A DNA stretch of 64,000 bases from DATKWD01 sp035529695 (lineage in GTDB: Bacteria > Actinomycetota > Acidimicrobiia > Acidimicrobiales > Salinilacustritrichaceae), in contig DATKWD010000098.1 in NCBI GenBank assembly GCA_035529695.1, forward strand, positions 1-64,000. Reading direction: 5' to 3'. Below the pieces are notes generated by a model that worked only from the letters and a program-made list of their open reading frames with translations, searched no databases and had not been told where the DNA came from. Below, piece after piece: positions 8,447 through 20,926 of the stretch; the stretch's first letter is position 1, and each line of letters begins with the position of its first letter. Both the position numbers and the translations under genes were made by a program.

Positions 8447-8552
8447 AACTTCGCGCACCCAACGGATGGCAGGCCCGACCTCGTGCAACCGGTTGAAGGC
8501 CTCCCATCGGCTGCGCGAAGTTCGAGTCTGCCTTGCTCGGGTGCGCGAGGTT
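8447..8552. repeat. four-box FFRR repeat, copy 1 (106 bp)
   Basis: Four related 15-mers lie here: AACTTCGCGCACCCA (8447), GACCTCGTGCAACCG (8477), then inverted CGGCTGCGCGAAGTT (8508) and CGGGTGCGCGAGGTT (8538). Like boxes are spaced exactly 30 bp apart. A second copy with the same spacing and total length is at 32741-32846. This copy lies between the convergent ends of the Hsp70-like gene and rpoC. Confidence 0.8.
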
Positions 8553-8588
8553 GAGGTCGGCCTGGCATACCGACCGCGGGCCGGACGC

Positions 8589-8620
8589 GGCGATGGCCGC
8601 CCCTTCGGGCGGCCATCGCC
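8589..8620. terminator. bidirectional hairpin between rpoC and the Hsp70-like gene
   Basis: A perfect 14-bp stem (GGCGATGGCCGCCC) with loop CTTC lies 20 bp past the rpoC stop. It has no T-run on either side. Its position between convergent genes suggests a shared terminator. Confidence 0.7.
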
Positions 8621-8639
8621 GATTGCACGTCTTCGGTGA

Positions 8640-12581
<3,942 letters not shown>

Positions 12582-12601
12582 GTGGGTGATCTCCTCTAGC
12601 T

Positions 12602-15600
12602 CTAGAGCCGGCCGGCGGCGCGGCGAGCGTCGTCCTCGTCGGTGCCACGTTCGGGGCGGGTCAGGTCGATACCGAGCTCTTCGGTGGTACGGAAGATCTC
12701 TTCGTCGAGTTCACGCATCTCGATCTCGGCGCCGTCCTTGGCCAGCACCTCGACGTTGATGCACAGGGCCTGCATTTCCTTGATGAGCACCTTGAAGCTC
12801 TCGGGAATCCCCGGTTCGGGGATGTTCTCGCCCTTCACGATCGCCTCGTAGACCCGAACTCGGCCGAGCACGTCGTCGGACTTGATGGTCAGCAGCTCCT
12901 GCAGGCAGTAGGCGGCGCCGTACGCCTCGAGGGCCCACACCTCCATCTCGCCGAATCGCTGACCGCCGAACTGCGCCTTTCCGCCCAACGGCTGCTGGGT
13001 GATCATGCTGTACGGACCCGTCGAGCGAGCGTGGATCTTGTCGTCGACGAGGTGGTTCAGCTTGAGGATGTAGACGTAGCCGACGGTGATCGGCTTGTCG
13101 TAGGCCTCGCCGGTTCGGCCGTTGTAGAGCGTGGCCTTGCCGTCGAGTCCCATCAGCTGCGTGCCGTCGACCGATTCGGGCCGCAGGTTCTCGAAGATCT
13201 TCTTGATGGTCGGATGGCGACCGGCCTGATCCTCCTCGTCCCAGTGGGCGCCGTCGAAGACCGGCGTCGCGATGAGCGTTGCCGGCGGCGTGACCGTGCG
13301 GGTCTTCTCCTCGGTGCCGCGGACCGGTTCGACCCCGACAGAGGTGATGCCGTCACCGTCGTTCCAGCCCCAGCGGGCCGCATAGCCCAGGTGAGCCTCG
13401 AGCACCTGACCGACGTTCATCCGGCTCGGGACACCGAGCGGGTTCTGGATGATGTCGACCGGGGTGCCGTCAGCCAGGAACGGCATGTCCTCGACCGGCA
13501 GGATCTTGGAGATGACGCCCTTGTTGCCGTGACGACCGGCGAGCTTGTCGCCCACACTGATCTGGCGCTTCTGGGCGACGTAGACCCGCACGATCTGGTT
13601 GACACCAGGGGGCAGTTCGTTGCCCTCGTCACGGGTCGAGACCCGGACGTCGATGACCTTGCCCGACTCGCCGTGCGGCACCTTCAGGCTGGTGTCGCGG
13701 ACCTCGCGGGCCTTCTCGCCGAAGATCGCTCGGAGCAGACGCTCTTCAGGGGTGAGCTCGGTCTCGCCCTTCGGCGTGACCTTGCCGACGAGCACGTCGC
13801 CCGGGCCGACCTCGGCACCGACGCGGATGATTCCTCGCTCGTCGAGGTCCTTGAGGATGTCCTCGGAGAGGTTCGGGATGTCTCGAGTGATCTCCTCAGG
13901 GCCGAGCTTGGTGTCTCGTGCGTCGATCTCGTGCTCGTGGATGTGGATCGAGGTCAGCACGTCGTCGCGGACCAGACGCTCCGAGAGGATGATCGCGTCC
14001 TCGAAGTTGTAGCCCTCCCACACCATGAAGGCGACGAGCAGGTTCTTGCCCAATGCCAGTTCGCCGTTGTCGGTCGAGGGGCCGTCGGCGAGGATCGAGC
14101 CCTTCTTGAACTTGTCACCCTCGCGGACCCGCGGCTTCTGGTTGATGCTGGTGTCCTGGTTCGAGCGCTCGAACTTGAGAAGGCGATAGACCTTGCGGCC
14201 CGACTTCTTGTACTCGACGGTGATGTGGTCGCCGTCGACCTCGAGGACCTCGCCGTCCTCGTCGGCCACGATCATGTCCGCAGCGTCGCGAGCGGCGCGG
14301 GCCTCGATGCCGGTGCCGATGTAGGGGGCCTCGGCCTTGACGAGCGGAACGGCCTGCCGCTGCATGTTGGCACCCATGAGGGCACGGTTGGCGTCGTCGT
14401 GCTCGAGGAACGGGATGAGCGCCGTGGCGACCGAGACGATCTGCTTCGGGCTGACGTCCATCATGTCGACTTCTTCGGGCGGGACGTTGCTGATCTCCGT
14501 CGTGGCGCCGAAGAAGACGTCGCGTTCGAGCATCAGCTTGAGCTCGCCGAGCGTCGCTGCCTGCGGTGACCGACGCACGAGGACGCGGTCGTCGCGGAAG
14601 CTGCCGTCGGGGTTGAGGGGCGCGTTGGCCTGGGCGAGGACGTAGTCCTCTTCGGTGTCGGCGGCGAGGTAGACGATCTCGTCAGTGACCTTGCCCTTCA
14701 CGACCTTGCGGTACGGCGACTCGATGAACCCGAACTCGTTGACGCGGGCGAACGTCGCGAGACCGCCGATGAGGCCGATGTTCGGTCCCTCAGGCGTCTC
14801 GATCGGACACATGCGTCCGTAGTGCGAGAAGTGGACGTCGCGGACTTCGAAGCCCGCTCGCTCGCGCGACAAGCCGCCCGGGCCGAGCGCCGAGAGACGA
14901 CGGCGGTGGGTCAGGCCCGACAGCGGGTTGACCTGGTCCATGAACTGGCTGAGCTGAGAGGTCCCGAAGAACTCCTTGATCGCCGCGACCACCGGGCGGA
15001 TGTTGATGAGCGTCTGGGGCGTGATGGCCTCGACGTCCTGAGTCGTCATGCGCTCACGCACGACCCGCTCCATCCGGGAGAGGCCGATGCGCACCTGGTT
15101 CTGGATCAGCTCGCCGACGCTGCGGATGCGACGGTTGGCGAAGTGGTCCTGGTCGTCGAGGCGGTACCCCGGCTCGGCCTGCACGAGGTTGAGCAGGTAG
15201 GTGATCGATGCGAGGACCTCGCAGCGGCTGAGCACCGGCTGATCGGAGTCGGGGAGATCGAGCTCGATCTGCGGGAAGAGTTCACCCAGCTTCTTCAGCT
15301 CGGGACCGAGCTTGCGGTTGAGCTTGTAACGGCCCACCCGGCTGAGGTCGTAGCGGCGGTTCTCGAAGAACGCGGTCCGGAAGTAGTTCCGTGCCGAGTC
15401 GACCGACGGCGGCTCGCCCGGTCGGGCTCGCTTGTAGATCTCGACGAGCGCATCGTCCTGCGTCGGCGCGAGTTCGCGGTCCTTCTCCCACTGGCCCTCG
15501 AGGAAGTCGAAGTGACGAACGAAGGCCTCGAGGAATCCGGGTGCGTTCTCCTCGTCGTAGCCGAGTGCCCGCAGGATCACGAAGATGCTCAGCCGGCGCT

Positions 15601-16189
15601 TGCGGGCGACGCGGGTCCCGGCGGTGACGTCCTTGCCCGGCTTCTGCTCGACGTCGAACTCGATCCACTCGCCTCGGTACGGGTGGATGGTGCCGGTGAC
15701 CAACTGGTGCTTGGCGAGGTTGCGGAGACGGAAGCGCTCGCCTGGCTGGAAGATCACGCCGGGCGAGCGGACGAGCTGGGAGACGACGACCCGCTCGGTG
15801 CCGTTGATGATGAACGTTCCCTTGTCCGTCATGATCGGGAAGTCACCCATGAACACCGTCTGTTCCTTGATCTCACCGGTCTCCCGGTTCTGGAACTGGG
15901 CCCGCACGAAGATGGGGGCCGCGTAGGTCATGTCCTTTTCCTTGCACTCCTCGACGGAGAACTTCGGAATCGGCTCGAGGTCGGGATCGTGCGGATCGAA
16001 CTCGAGGTGCAGCTGGAGGTTCTCGGTGAAGTCCTTGATCGGACTCATGTCGCGGAACGTGTTCGCGAGTCCCTCATCGAGGAACCAGTCGAACGACTCG
16101 CGCTGAACCGCGATGAGGTCAGGGAGTTCGAGGGTGTCCTCGATGTTGTTGAACGAGTAGCGGTCGCGAACGGTCGAGCGAGCTGGCAA
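12602..16189 (-). CDS. rpoB: RNA polymerase beta subunit
   Basis: RNA polymerase beta, 1195 residues. The start is TTG 16189 with AGGAG about 10 bp upstream; the protein begins with PARSTVRDRYSFNNIEDT. The rifampicin pocket reads SQLSQFMDQVNPLSGLTHRR then RLSALGPGGL. Compared with the usual actinobacterial sequence (DQNNPLS, HKRR, DVHPSHYGRMC) it has Val for the first Asn, Arg for Lys, and DVHFSHYGRMC with Phe for Pro. All these residues line or approach the rifamycin site. The rest of the protein, including the GDKLAGRHGNKGVIS motif, is typical. It is cotranscribed with rpoC; a hairpin and a promoter-like sequence precede it. Confidence 0.98.
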   Translation of the reverse strand: MPARSTVRDRYSFNNIEDTLELPDLIAVQRESFDWFLDEGLANTFRDMSPIKDFTENLQLHLEFDPHDPDLEPIPKFSVEECKEKDMTYAAPIFVRAQFQNRETGEIKEQTVFMGDFPIMTDKGTFIINGTERVVVSQLVRSPGVIFQPGERFRLRNLAKHQLVTGTIHPYRGEWIEFDVEQKPGKDVTAGTRVARKRRLSIFVILRALGYDEENAPGFLEAFVRHFDFLEGQWEKDRELAPTQDDALVEIYKRARPGEPPSVDSARNYFRTAFFENRRYDLSRVGRYKLNRKLGPELKKLGELFPQIELDLPDSDQPVLSRCEVLASITYLLNLVQAEPGYRLDDQDHFANRRIRSVGELIQNQVRIGLSRMERVVRERMTTQDVEAITPQTLINIRPVVAAIKEFFGTSQLSQFMDQVNPLSGLTHRRRLSALGPGGLSRERAGFEVRDVHFSHYGRMCPIETPEGPNIGLIGGLATFARVNEFGFIESPYRKVVKGKVTDEIVYLAADTEEDYVLAQANAPLNPDGSFRDDRVLVRRSPQAATLGELKLMLERDVFFGATTEISNVPPEEVDMMDVSPKQIVSVATALIPFLEHDDANRALMGANMQRQAVPLVKAEAPYIGTGIEARAARDAADMIVADEDGEVLEVDGDHITVEYKKSGRKVYRLLKFERSNQDTSINQKPRVREGDKFKKGSILADGPSTDNGELALGKNLLVAFMVWEGYNFEDAIILSERLVRDDVLTSIHIHEHEIDARDTKLGPEEITRDIPNLSEDILKDLDERGIIRVGAEVGPGDVLVGKVTPKGETELTPEERLLRAIFGEKAREVRDTSLKVPHGESGKVIDVRVSTRDEGNELPPGVNQIVRVYVAQKRQISVGDKLAGRHGNKGVISKILPVEDMPFLADGTPVDIIQNPLGVPSRMNVGQVLEAHLGYAARWGWNDGDGITSVGVEPVRGTEEKTRTVTPPATLIATPVFDGAHWDEEDQAGRHPTIKKIFENLRPESVDGTQLMGLDGKATLYNGRTGEAYDKPITVGYVYILKLNHLVDDKIHARSTGPYSMITQQPLGGKAQFGGQRFGEMEVWALEAYGAAYCLQELLTIKSDDVLGRVRVYEAIVKGENIPEPGIPESFKVLIKEMQALCINVEVLAKDGAEIEMRELDEEIFRTTEELGIDLTRPERGTDEDDARRAAGRL

Positions 16190-16291
16190 GGCGACGACTC
16201 CTAGACGAAGAGGGATGGCCGAGGTGTGATCGGGCGCGCCAAGAAAGAAATCGATTTCCGGAGGGAGGCACGACCGAACACGGAACCGCCA

Positions 16292-16320
16292 ACCTTACGC
16301 ACCACCACGCACAGAAGCAA
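16292..16320 (-). promoter_or_regulatory. candidate rpoBC promoter
   Basis: On the minus strand TTGCTT (16320-16315) and TAAGGT (16297-16292) are separated by exactly 17 bp, about 100 bp upstream of the rpoB TTG start. It is a reasonable match to a vegetative promoter and lies after the rplL-rpoB hairpin, where a separate rpoBC promoter is often found in actinobacteria. Confidence 0.45.
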
Positions 16321-16428
16321 CCTGGCCCGCTCAGGCGGATCCAGGCACCTCGGAAGGTGGGATGAGGGTAAACACGAACACCCGAATCGTCAAGGATCTC
16401 GGCAACTTCGTCATCTCGACCCAGAACG

Positions 16429-16460
16429 GCGAAGGCACCGCCATGCGGCGGTGCCTTCGC
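16429..16460 (-). terminator. hairpin between rplL and rpoB (attenuator or processing site)
   Basis: A perfect 14-bp stem (GCGAAGGCACCGCC) with a 4-nt loop lies 25 bp past the rplL stop. This is the place where bacteria commonly lower transcription between the L10-L7/L12 genes and rpoBC. There is no T-run, so partial termination or RNase III processing are both possible. Confidence 0.6.
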
Positions 16461-16484
16461 TCGATTTCGATGTGCGGGTGAGCG

Positions 16485-16865
16485 CTACTTGAGGTCGACG
16501 CTTCCGCCGGCGCCTTCGAGCGACTCCTTGGCCTTGGCTGCGTCTTCCTTGCTGGCCTTCTCGAGGATGGTGCTCGGGGCACCGTCGACGAGATCCTTGG
16601 CCTCCTTGAGGCCGAGGCTGGTCAGCGCACGGACTTCCTTGATGACGGCGATCTTCTTGTCGCCGGCGGCGGTGAGGACGACATCGAACTCGTCCTGCTC
16701 CTCCTCGTCAGCGGCGTCTCCGCCCCCACCCGCAGGGGCGGCAGCGGCCACTGCGGCCGGGGCCGCAGCGGTCACGCCGAACTTCTCCTCGAAATCGGCG
16801 AGCAGCTCGCTGAGCTCGAGAACCGTCATTCCGGCAATGGCGTCGAGGATCTCTTCCTTGGACAT
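16485..16865 (-). CDS. rplL: 50S ribosomal protein L7/L12
   Basis: Stalk protein that recruits translation GTPases. The 126-residue protein begins MSKEEILDAIAGMTV, has the Ala/Gly-rich hinge (AAAPAAVAAAAPAGGG) and the C-terminal domain with IAVIKEVRALTSLGLKEAK. I chose ATG 16865 because homology begins there. A GTG at 16874 overlapping the rplJ stop is also in frame and would add three residues. Overlap or near overlap with rplJ implies coupled translation of the stalk complex. Confidence 0.95.
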   Translation of the reverse strand: MSKEEILDAIAGMTVLELSELLADFEEKFGVTAAAPAAVAAAAPAGGGGDAADEEEQDEFDVVLTAAGDKKIAVIKEVRALTSLGLKEAKDLVDGAPSTILEKASKEDAAKAKESLEGAGGSVDLK

Positions 16866-16870
16866 GGTGT

Positions 16871-17608
16871 TCACTCTTCTTCCGCTGCGTCCGCAGCATC
16901 GTTGGTTGCTTCAGCCTCGGCGGACGCCTCGGCAGGGGAATCGGTCACGTCGGACTCCGTCGACTCGTCGGTCGACGGATCATCCTCAGCACCGGCCTCG
17001 GGTGCGACCGCCTCGGTCGCCTCGGGGGCTTCGGGTGCGGCCTCCTGGGTCGGCTCGGGCGCTTCGCCAGACCCGCCCTCGGCGATGAGCGCGGCCAAGC
17101 CGTAGGCGAAGCCGCGCGGCACCGCTTGCAGCAGACCGGCGAACTTCTGCAGCGGAGCTGCGAGGCCACCGGCGAACCGGGCCAAGAGCTCTTCACGGGG
17201 TGCCAGGTCGGCGAGCCGGTTGATCTCCTCGGGGGCGAGGAGCCGGTTGTCGAGCAGGCCTCCCTTGATGACCAGCGCCGGATTGTCCTTGGCGAAGTCC
17301 TTGAGCGCCTTGGCCACGGTCACCGTGTCGCCCGGAGTGCCATCGGCAGACCGGCTGACGAAGGCGATCGCAGTCGGACCGGTGAGCAGCTCGCCGATCT
17401 CGAGATCGAGATCGTTCGCCGCGAACCGCACGAGCGTGTTCTTGTAGATCTTGTAGTTGCCGCCGGCTTCGCGCAGCGCACCTCGCAGTGCGCCCATGGC
17501 ATCGACGTCGAGACCTCGGTACTCGGTGAGGACCACCGCGTTCGATCCTTCGAAGTTCCTCTTCACTTCGTCGACGATCGCGACCTTCTCGGGTCTTGGA
17601 TTGTCCAC
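16871..17608 (-). CDS. rplJ: 50S ribosomal protein L10 with long acidic tail
   Basis: Stalk base protein L10 that anchors L7/L12 dimers and usually autoregulates its own mRNA. The GTG at 17608 is fixed by AGGAGG at 17619-17614 with a 5-nt spacer; a much longer upstream open frame has no homology. Residues 1-175 are a normal L10 (IVDEVKRNFEGSNAVVLTEY, then YKIYKNTLVRFAA). Beyond this is a roughly 65-residue tail made almost only of Glu, Ala, Asp, Thr, Ser and Pro, ending AADAAEEE. L10 is usually 165-180 residues; this one is 245. The tail should be disordered and follows the helix that binds L7/L12. Confidence 0.93.
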   Translation of the reverse strand: MDNPRPEKVAIVDEVKRNFEGSNAVVLTEYRGLDVDAMGALRGALREAGGNYKIYKNTLVRFAANDLDLEIGELLTGPTAIAFVSRSADGTPGDTVTVAKALKDFAKDNPALVIKGGLLDNRLLAPEEINRLADLAPREELLARFAGGLAAPLQKFAGLLQAVPRGFAYGLAALIAEGGSGEAPEPTQEAAPEAPEATEAVAPEAGAEDDPSTDESTESDVTDSPAEASAEAEATNDAADAAEEE

Positions 17609-17613
17609 TGCCA

Positions 17614-17619
17614 CCTCCT
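17614..17619 (-). promoter_or_regulatory. ribosome-binding site deciding the rplJ start
   Basis: AGGAGG on the minus strand lies 5 bp before GTG 17608. This places the L10 start here rather than at upstream in-frame codons. Confidence 0.8.
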
Positions 17620-17812
17620 CTCGTTCCTCGGGTTCGCGCACGGTCGAACGCCTCGAGGTCACGGGGAGTGGCTCAGGGTGTTCGCCTCGTCGGGCGGACC
17701 GGAGTCCATTCAGCGTCGAGGACGCACCGGAGGTCTGTGGCGAAGGGTTTTCTTGTGACGACAATCTAGCGAGGCCTCGCAGCGATGTCCCAAACCCATC
17801 GGGCGGCATAGG
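17620..17812 (-). promoter_or_regulatory. rplJ leader and divergent promoter region
   Basis: This spacer between rplJ and the NRPS-like gene should carry the rplJL promoter and L10 autoregulatory leader. A minus-strand TAGATT (17768-17763) with TTGGGA (17793-17788) 19 bp upstream is a weak promoter candidate. I could not fold an L10 leader with confidence. No open reading frame here looks real. Confidence 0.3.
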
Positions 17813-20800
17813 GTGCCGAGCGTGAGTCACCGGCCGCAGAATGTGAGCTTTCCTGGATTCACGCTTGCCCGTCAACGGCGCCGGAAGTCGACCCGTGAGC
17901 CGGTTGCGACCAGCAACCCGCAGCCAGAGGCTGCGATCCTGGCCTTCGCCGTCATGGCGTCGCGAAGCAACGAGCAGCCCACCGTCACGATCCCGGTCCT
18001 CGAAGATGACCGCTGGCGACCCGTCACGCTCGACCTCGGTCCGGCGGCGACGACGGCGATGCTCAGATCCGAGATCACCCGACTCCTCGAGAGCGAACCC
18101 CTCGGTTCTGCTCCGCCACCCAGCACTGCAGTCGCGGTCCTGGGAGACGCGGTGGTCGACCCCTCGTACGTGGCGATTCGCATCGAGGGCGGACGAGTCA
18201 CCCTTGAAGGTCCTGTCGAGCCGTTCGGAGGCCTCGCAGCGCTCGGTGTGCGCCTGAACTGGCTCATCGGGGCAGTGGGCGGCGACCGAGCGCTCGGGGA
18301 CATCGATCCGATCGCACCCGACGAACATGCCGGCACGCTGGTTCGTCGGATGGGACCCAAGCTCGGTCCGATCCGCCACGTCCTCTCACAGGTCGAACAG
18401 TCAGCCCGGCGAGCACCACACGCCGCGGCCATCACCACGCCATGGACGACCCTCACCTACGACGAACTCATCAACCTCGTCGCAGACCGTCATGCGATGC
18501 TCAGGCGCAAGGGGATCGGTCCGGGCGACATGGTCGGCCTCGAAGTCGCACGCTCGACCGATCTCGTCGCCACGATGCTCGCCCTGTGGGAGGCAAGGGC
18601 AGCGTTCGTCCCGATCACCAGTGACCAACCACGAGCTCGCGTCGTCCGGATGCTCGACGCAGCCGGGGCGCGGCGTGTGGTCACCGACCTGGGCGCGTGG
18701 CGACGGCCTGCGGGCGCCATCACCTCGGTCGAGGTCGACCGCCAGATCAGCGAGCGCCGAGCTCGACCGAGACGCCACGCCGCCCGATCACTCGACGCCG
18801 ACGCGTACGTCGTCTTCACCTCGTCCGAGGGTGGTCCGCGGGGGATCTCGATCTCGCATCAGCACCTGGCGCACTACCTGCTGTCGGTGTCGGGCGTCAT
18901 GCCGGGGGCGCGCCTTCACGGCGCGATGCTCGCATCGACACCGGTCACCTCGGGCGCGTCGATGCTCGAGCTCATCTGGCCACTGACCCACGGCTGGGAG
19001 GTGGTGATCGACCCGGGGCGGGACGTGCCGATCGGGCCGGTCGCCCGCCGGCGGCGGATCACGCATCTGAACGGGACGCCGACAAGCGTGTCGCTCCTGA
19101 CGCACGGACGCGACGGACGTCAGGTGCTCGAAACGGTCCAGCACGTCCTCCTCGGCGGCGAAGAAGTGGACCCTGCCCTGGTCGCTGACCTCGAGAAGGT
19201 CACCCGGGCCGAGCTCACCGTTCGGTACGGCACCGCGGAGTGCACGGTCGACGTCGCCTGGGGTTCTCTCGGGCGAGGTGCATCGCTCGGTGGCGCGCCG
19301 CTCGGCAGGGTGCTCCCTGGTCACACCGTCGACGTCGTCGACCGGAACGATCGAACCGTCGGAGCGTTCAGCCAGGGAGAGCTCGTGGTCTTCGGTGACG
19401 CCGTGACCGACGGCCATCTCGGCCAGCACCAGGACGATGCGGGGTTCTTCCGCCACGGTTCTCAGCGCGGGTTCCGAACCGGCGACCTCGTGTGGACAGA
19501 CACCGAGGGCAACATCCACTTCGTGGGGCGACGGGACCGTCAGGTGAAGGTGCGCGGTCACCGGGTCGACCTCGCCGAGATCGATGCCCGTCTCCGGGCG
19601 CACCCGGACATCAGCGCCTCGGCCACCGTCGCACTCGGGAGGGCGGACTGCAGACGACTCGAGACGTTCGTGGTCACCACCGACTCGGTGAGCGACCACG
19701 AGCTGAACACATGGTTGCAGGAAACCCTCCCCGAGGCCATGATCCCGGCGCGCATCCATCGAGTTCCTGCCCTCCCGACGTCACACACCGGGTCCGACGA
19801 CAAGTTGCGAGAGATGGCTCTCGAGCGATCATCGGTACGTCAGCCGCGTCGCGAACTCACCACGACCGAGGCGCAGGTGGCCGCGTTGTTCGAGGAGGTC
19901 CTCGACATCGCACACGTCGAGCCCGACCGCTCGTTCTTCGACGTCGGCGGGAACGCAGTCGCGGCCGTTCGCCTCGCTGCCCGGCTCGAGTCCATCGTCG
20001 ACCGTCGGGTACGCGTGGCCAGCCTGCTCGACACCGGAAGTGTCGAGCAGATCGCTCGCGCGATCGATGCCGGGCGCCTCGGAGCAGTCAGCAGGACGCT
20101 CGTGACCATCGTCGATCGCGGTGTCGGACTCCCCGTCTACTGCGTGGCCGGCGAGGACGGCCACGCCGCGACCCTCCGGCCGCTCGGCGAAGCACTCGAC
20201 CGGGGCTTTCACGGCCTCCAATTCGCGGGTTCCGACGGCATCACCGCGCCCGACGCAACCATCGAGGCCATGGCTGACCGCTTCGCGCTGGCCGTCAACG
20301 AACATCGTGGAAGTCGGCCGATCGTGCTCGGCGGGTACGAAGGTGGGGGCTTCGTCGCACTCGAGATGGTCAAACGCCTCGAAGCACTGGGCACGCGCGT
20401 GATGCTGCTCGTCCTGGTCGACAGCGCCCACCCCGAATTCGAGACGAGGTCACGCAGCCAGAAGTTGGTGGACGGGCTGCGCGACTTGCGAGCACCTGAC
20501 GATCTGTCTGCCATCCGCGTGCTTCGGAGCCGACTCGTCGACGACCGCCTCTCGCGGCGCGACAACCTGTTCGCTGCCACCCGGCGCGGACGCGTTCCGA
20601 GCGCAGTCGACCTCAGCACCGACTTCGAACGTGCGGCGGCTGCATGGCAGCCGCCTGACCACGACGGACCGGTCCTCGTGATCCGGTCCGCAGCAGCGGC
20701 TCAGGCCCACCGAGGATGGGAACGCATGATGAGCGGACCATTCGAGGCGGTGTCGGTCGATGGCGGCCACGTCGAGATGATGCTGCCGCCTGCGGTCGAC

Positions 20801-20860
20801 GAAGTCGCGCTGCGCCTGCGACGCGCGATCAACGAGATCGAGGCACCGCACCGGTCCTGA
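17813..20860 (+). CDS. NRPS-like protein (A-PCP-TE) with all catalytic motifs altered
   Basis: The 1015-residue frame has an unassigned N-terminal part (1-190), an adenylation-like domain (about 190-690), a carrier-protein-like domain (about 695-765) and a thioesterase-like alpha/beta-hydrolase domain (about 775-1010). Later A-domain motifs are good (RYGTAE, FRTGDLVW, GRRDRQVKVRGHRVD). The ATP loop is degenerate and one residue short (TSSEGGPRG from 336), and the A10 lysine position is Ser 661 (HTGSDDK). The carrier motif is GGNAV: Ala 715 replaces the phosphopantetheine serine. The thioesterase GxSxGG is GYEGGG: Glu 843 replaces the nucleophile; the Asp (LVDSAH) and His (GGHVEMM) remain. The frame is intact, so this looks like a retained pseudoenzyme. 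Start uncertain: GTG 17813, GTG 17822 or ATG 17954. It sits between rplA and rplJ, on the opposite strand. Confidence 0.8.
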   Translation: MPSVSHRPQNVSFPGFTLARQRRRKSTREPVATSNPQPEAAILAFAVMASRSNEQPTVTIPVLEDDRWRPVTLDLGPAATTAMLRSEITRLLESEPLGSAPPPSTAVAVLGDAVVDPSYVAIRIEGGRVTLEGPVEPFGGLAALGVRLNWLIGAVGGDRALGDIDPIAPDEHAGTLVRRMGPKLGPIRHVLSQVEQSARRAPHAAAITTPWTTLTYDELINLVADRHAMLRRKGIGPGDMVGLEVARSTDLVATMLALWEARAAFVPITSDQPRARVVRMLDAAGARRVVTDLGAWRRPAGAITSVEVDRQISERRARPRRHAARSLDADAYVVFTSSEGGPRGISISHQHLAHYLLSVSGVMPGARLHGAMLASTPVTSGASMLELIWPLTHGWEVVIDPGRDVPIGPVARRRRITHLNGTPTSVSLLTHGRDGRQVLETVQHVLLGGEEVDPALVADLEKVTRAELTVRYGTAECTVDVAWGSLGRGASLGGAPLGRVLPGHTVDVVDRNDRTVGAFSQGELVVFGDAVTDGHLGQHQDDAGFFRHGSQRGFRTGDLVWTDTEGNIHFVGRRDRQVKVRGHRVDLAEIDARLRAHPDISASATVALGRADCRRLETFVVTTDSVSDHELNTWLQETLPEAMIPARIHRVPALPTSHTGSDDKLREMALERSSVRQPRRELTTTEAQVAALFEEVLDIAHVEPDRSFFDVGGNAVAAVRLAARLESIVDRRVRVASLLDTGSVEQIARAIDAGRLGAVSRTLVTIVDRGVGLPVYCVAGEDGHAATLRPLGEALDRGFHGLQFAGSDGITAPDATIEAMADRFALAVNEHRGSRPIVLGGYEGGGFVALEMVKRLEALGTRVMLLVLVDSAHPEFETRSRSQKLVDGLRDLRAPDDLSAIRVLRSRLVDDRLSRRDNLFAATRRGRVPSAVDLSTDFERAAAAWQPPDHDGPVLVIRSAAAAQAHRGWERMMSGPFEAVSVDGGHVEMMLPPAVDEVALRLRRAINEIEAPHRS

Positions 20861-20863
20861 ACC

Positions 20864-20880
20864 CCGACCCCAAGGGTCGG
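20864..20880. terminator. small hairpin between convergent genes
   Basis: CCGACCC-CAA-GGGTCGG forms a 7-bp stem 3 bp after the NRPS-like stop codon and 46 bp past the rplA stop. It could serve as terminator for either gene. There is no T-run. Confidence 0.4.
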
Positions 20881-20926
20881 ATGTACACCTTGTGCATGCG
20901 CCACTCGGCGCTGTCGGCGACGGCCC

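Noticed and set aside
17609..18379. N-terminal extension of L10 to a 502-residue protein
   Set aside because: The extension is antisense to the NRPS-like gene, lacks homology, and AGGAGG plus GTG 17608 give the normal L10 start.
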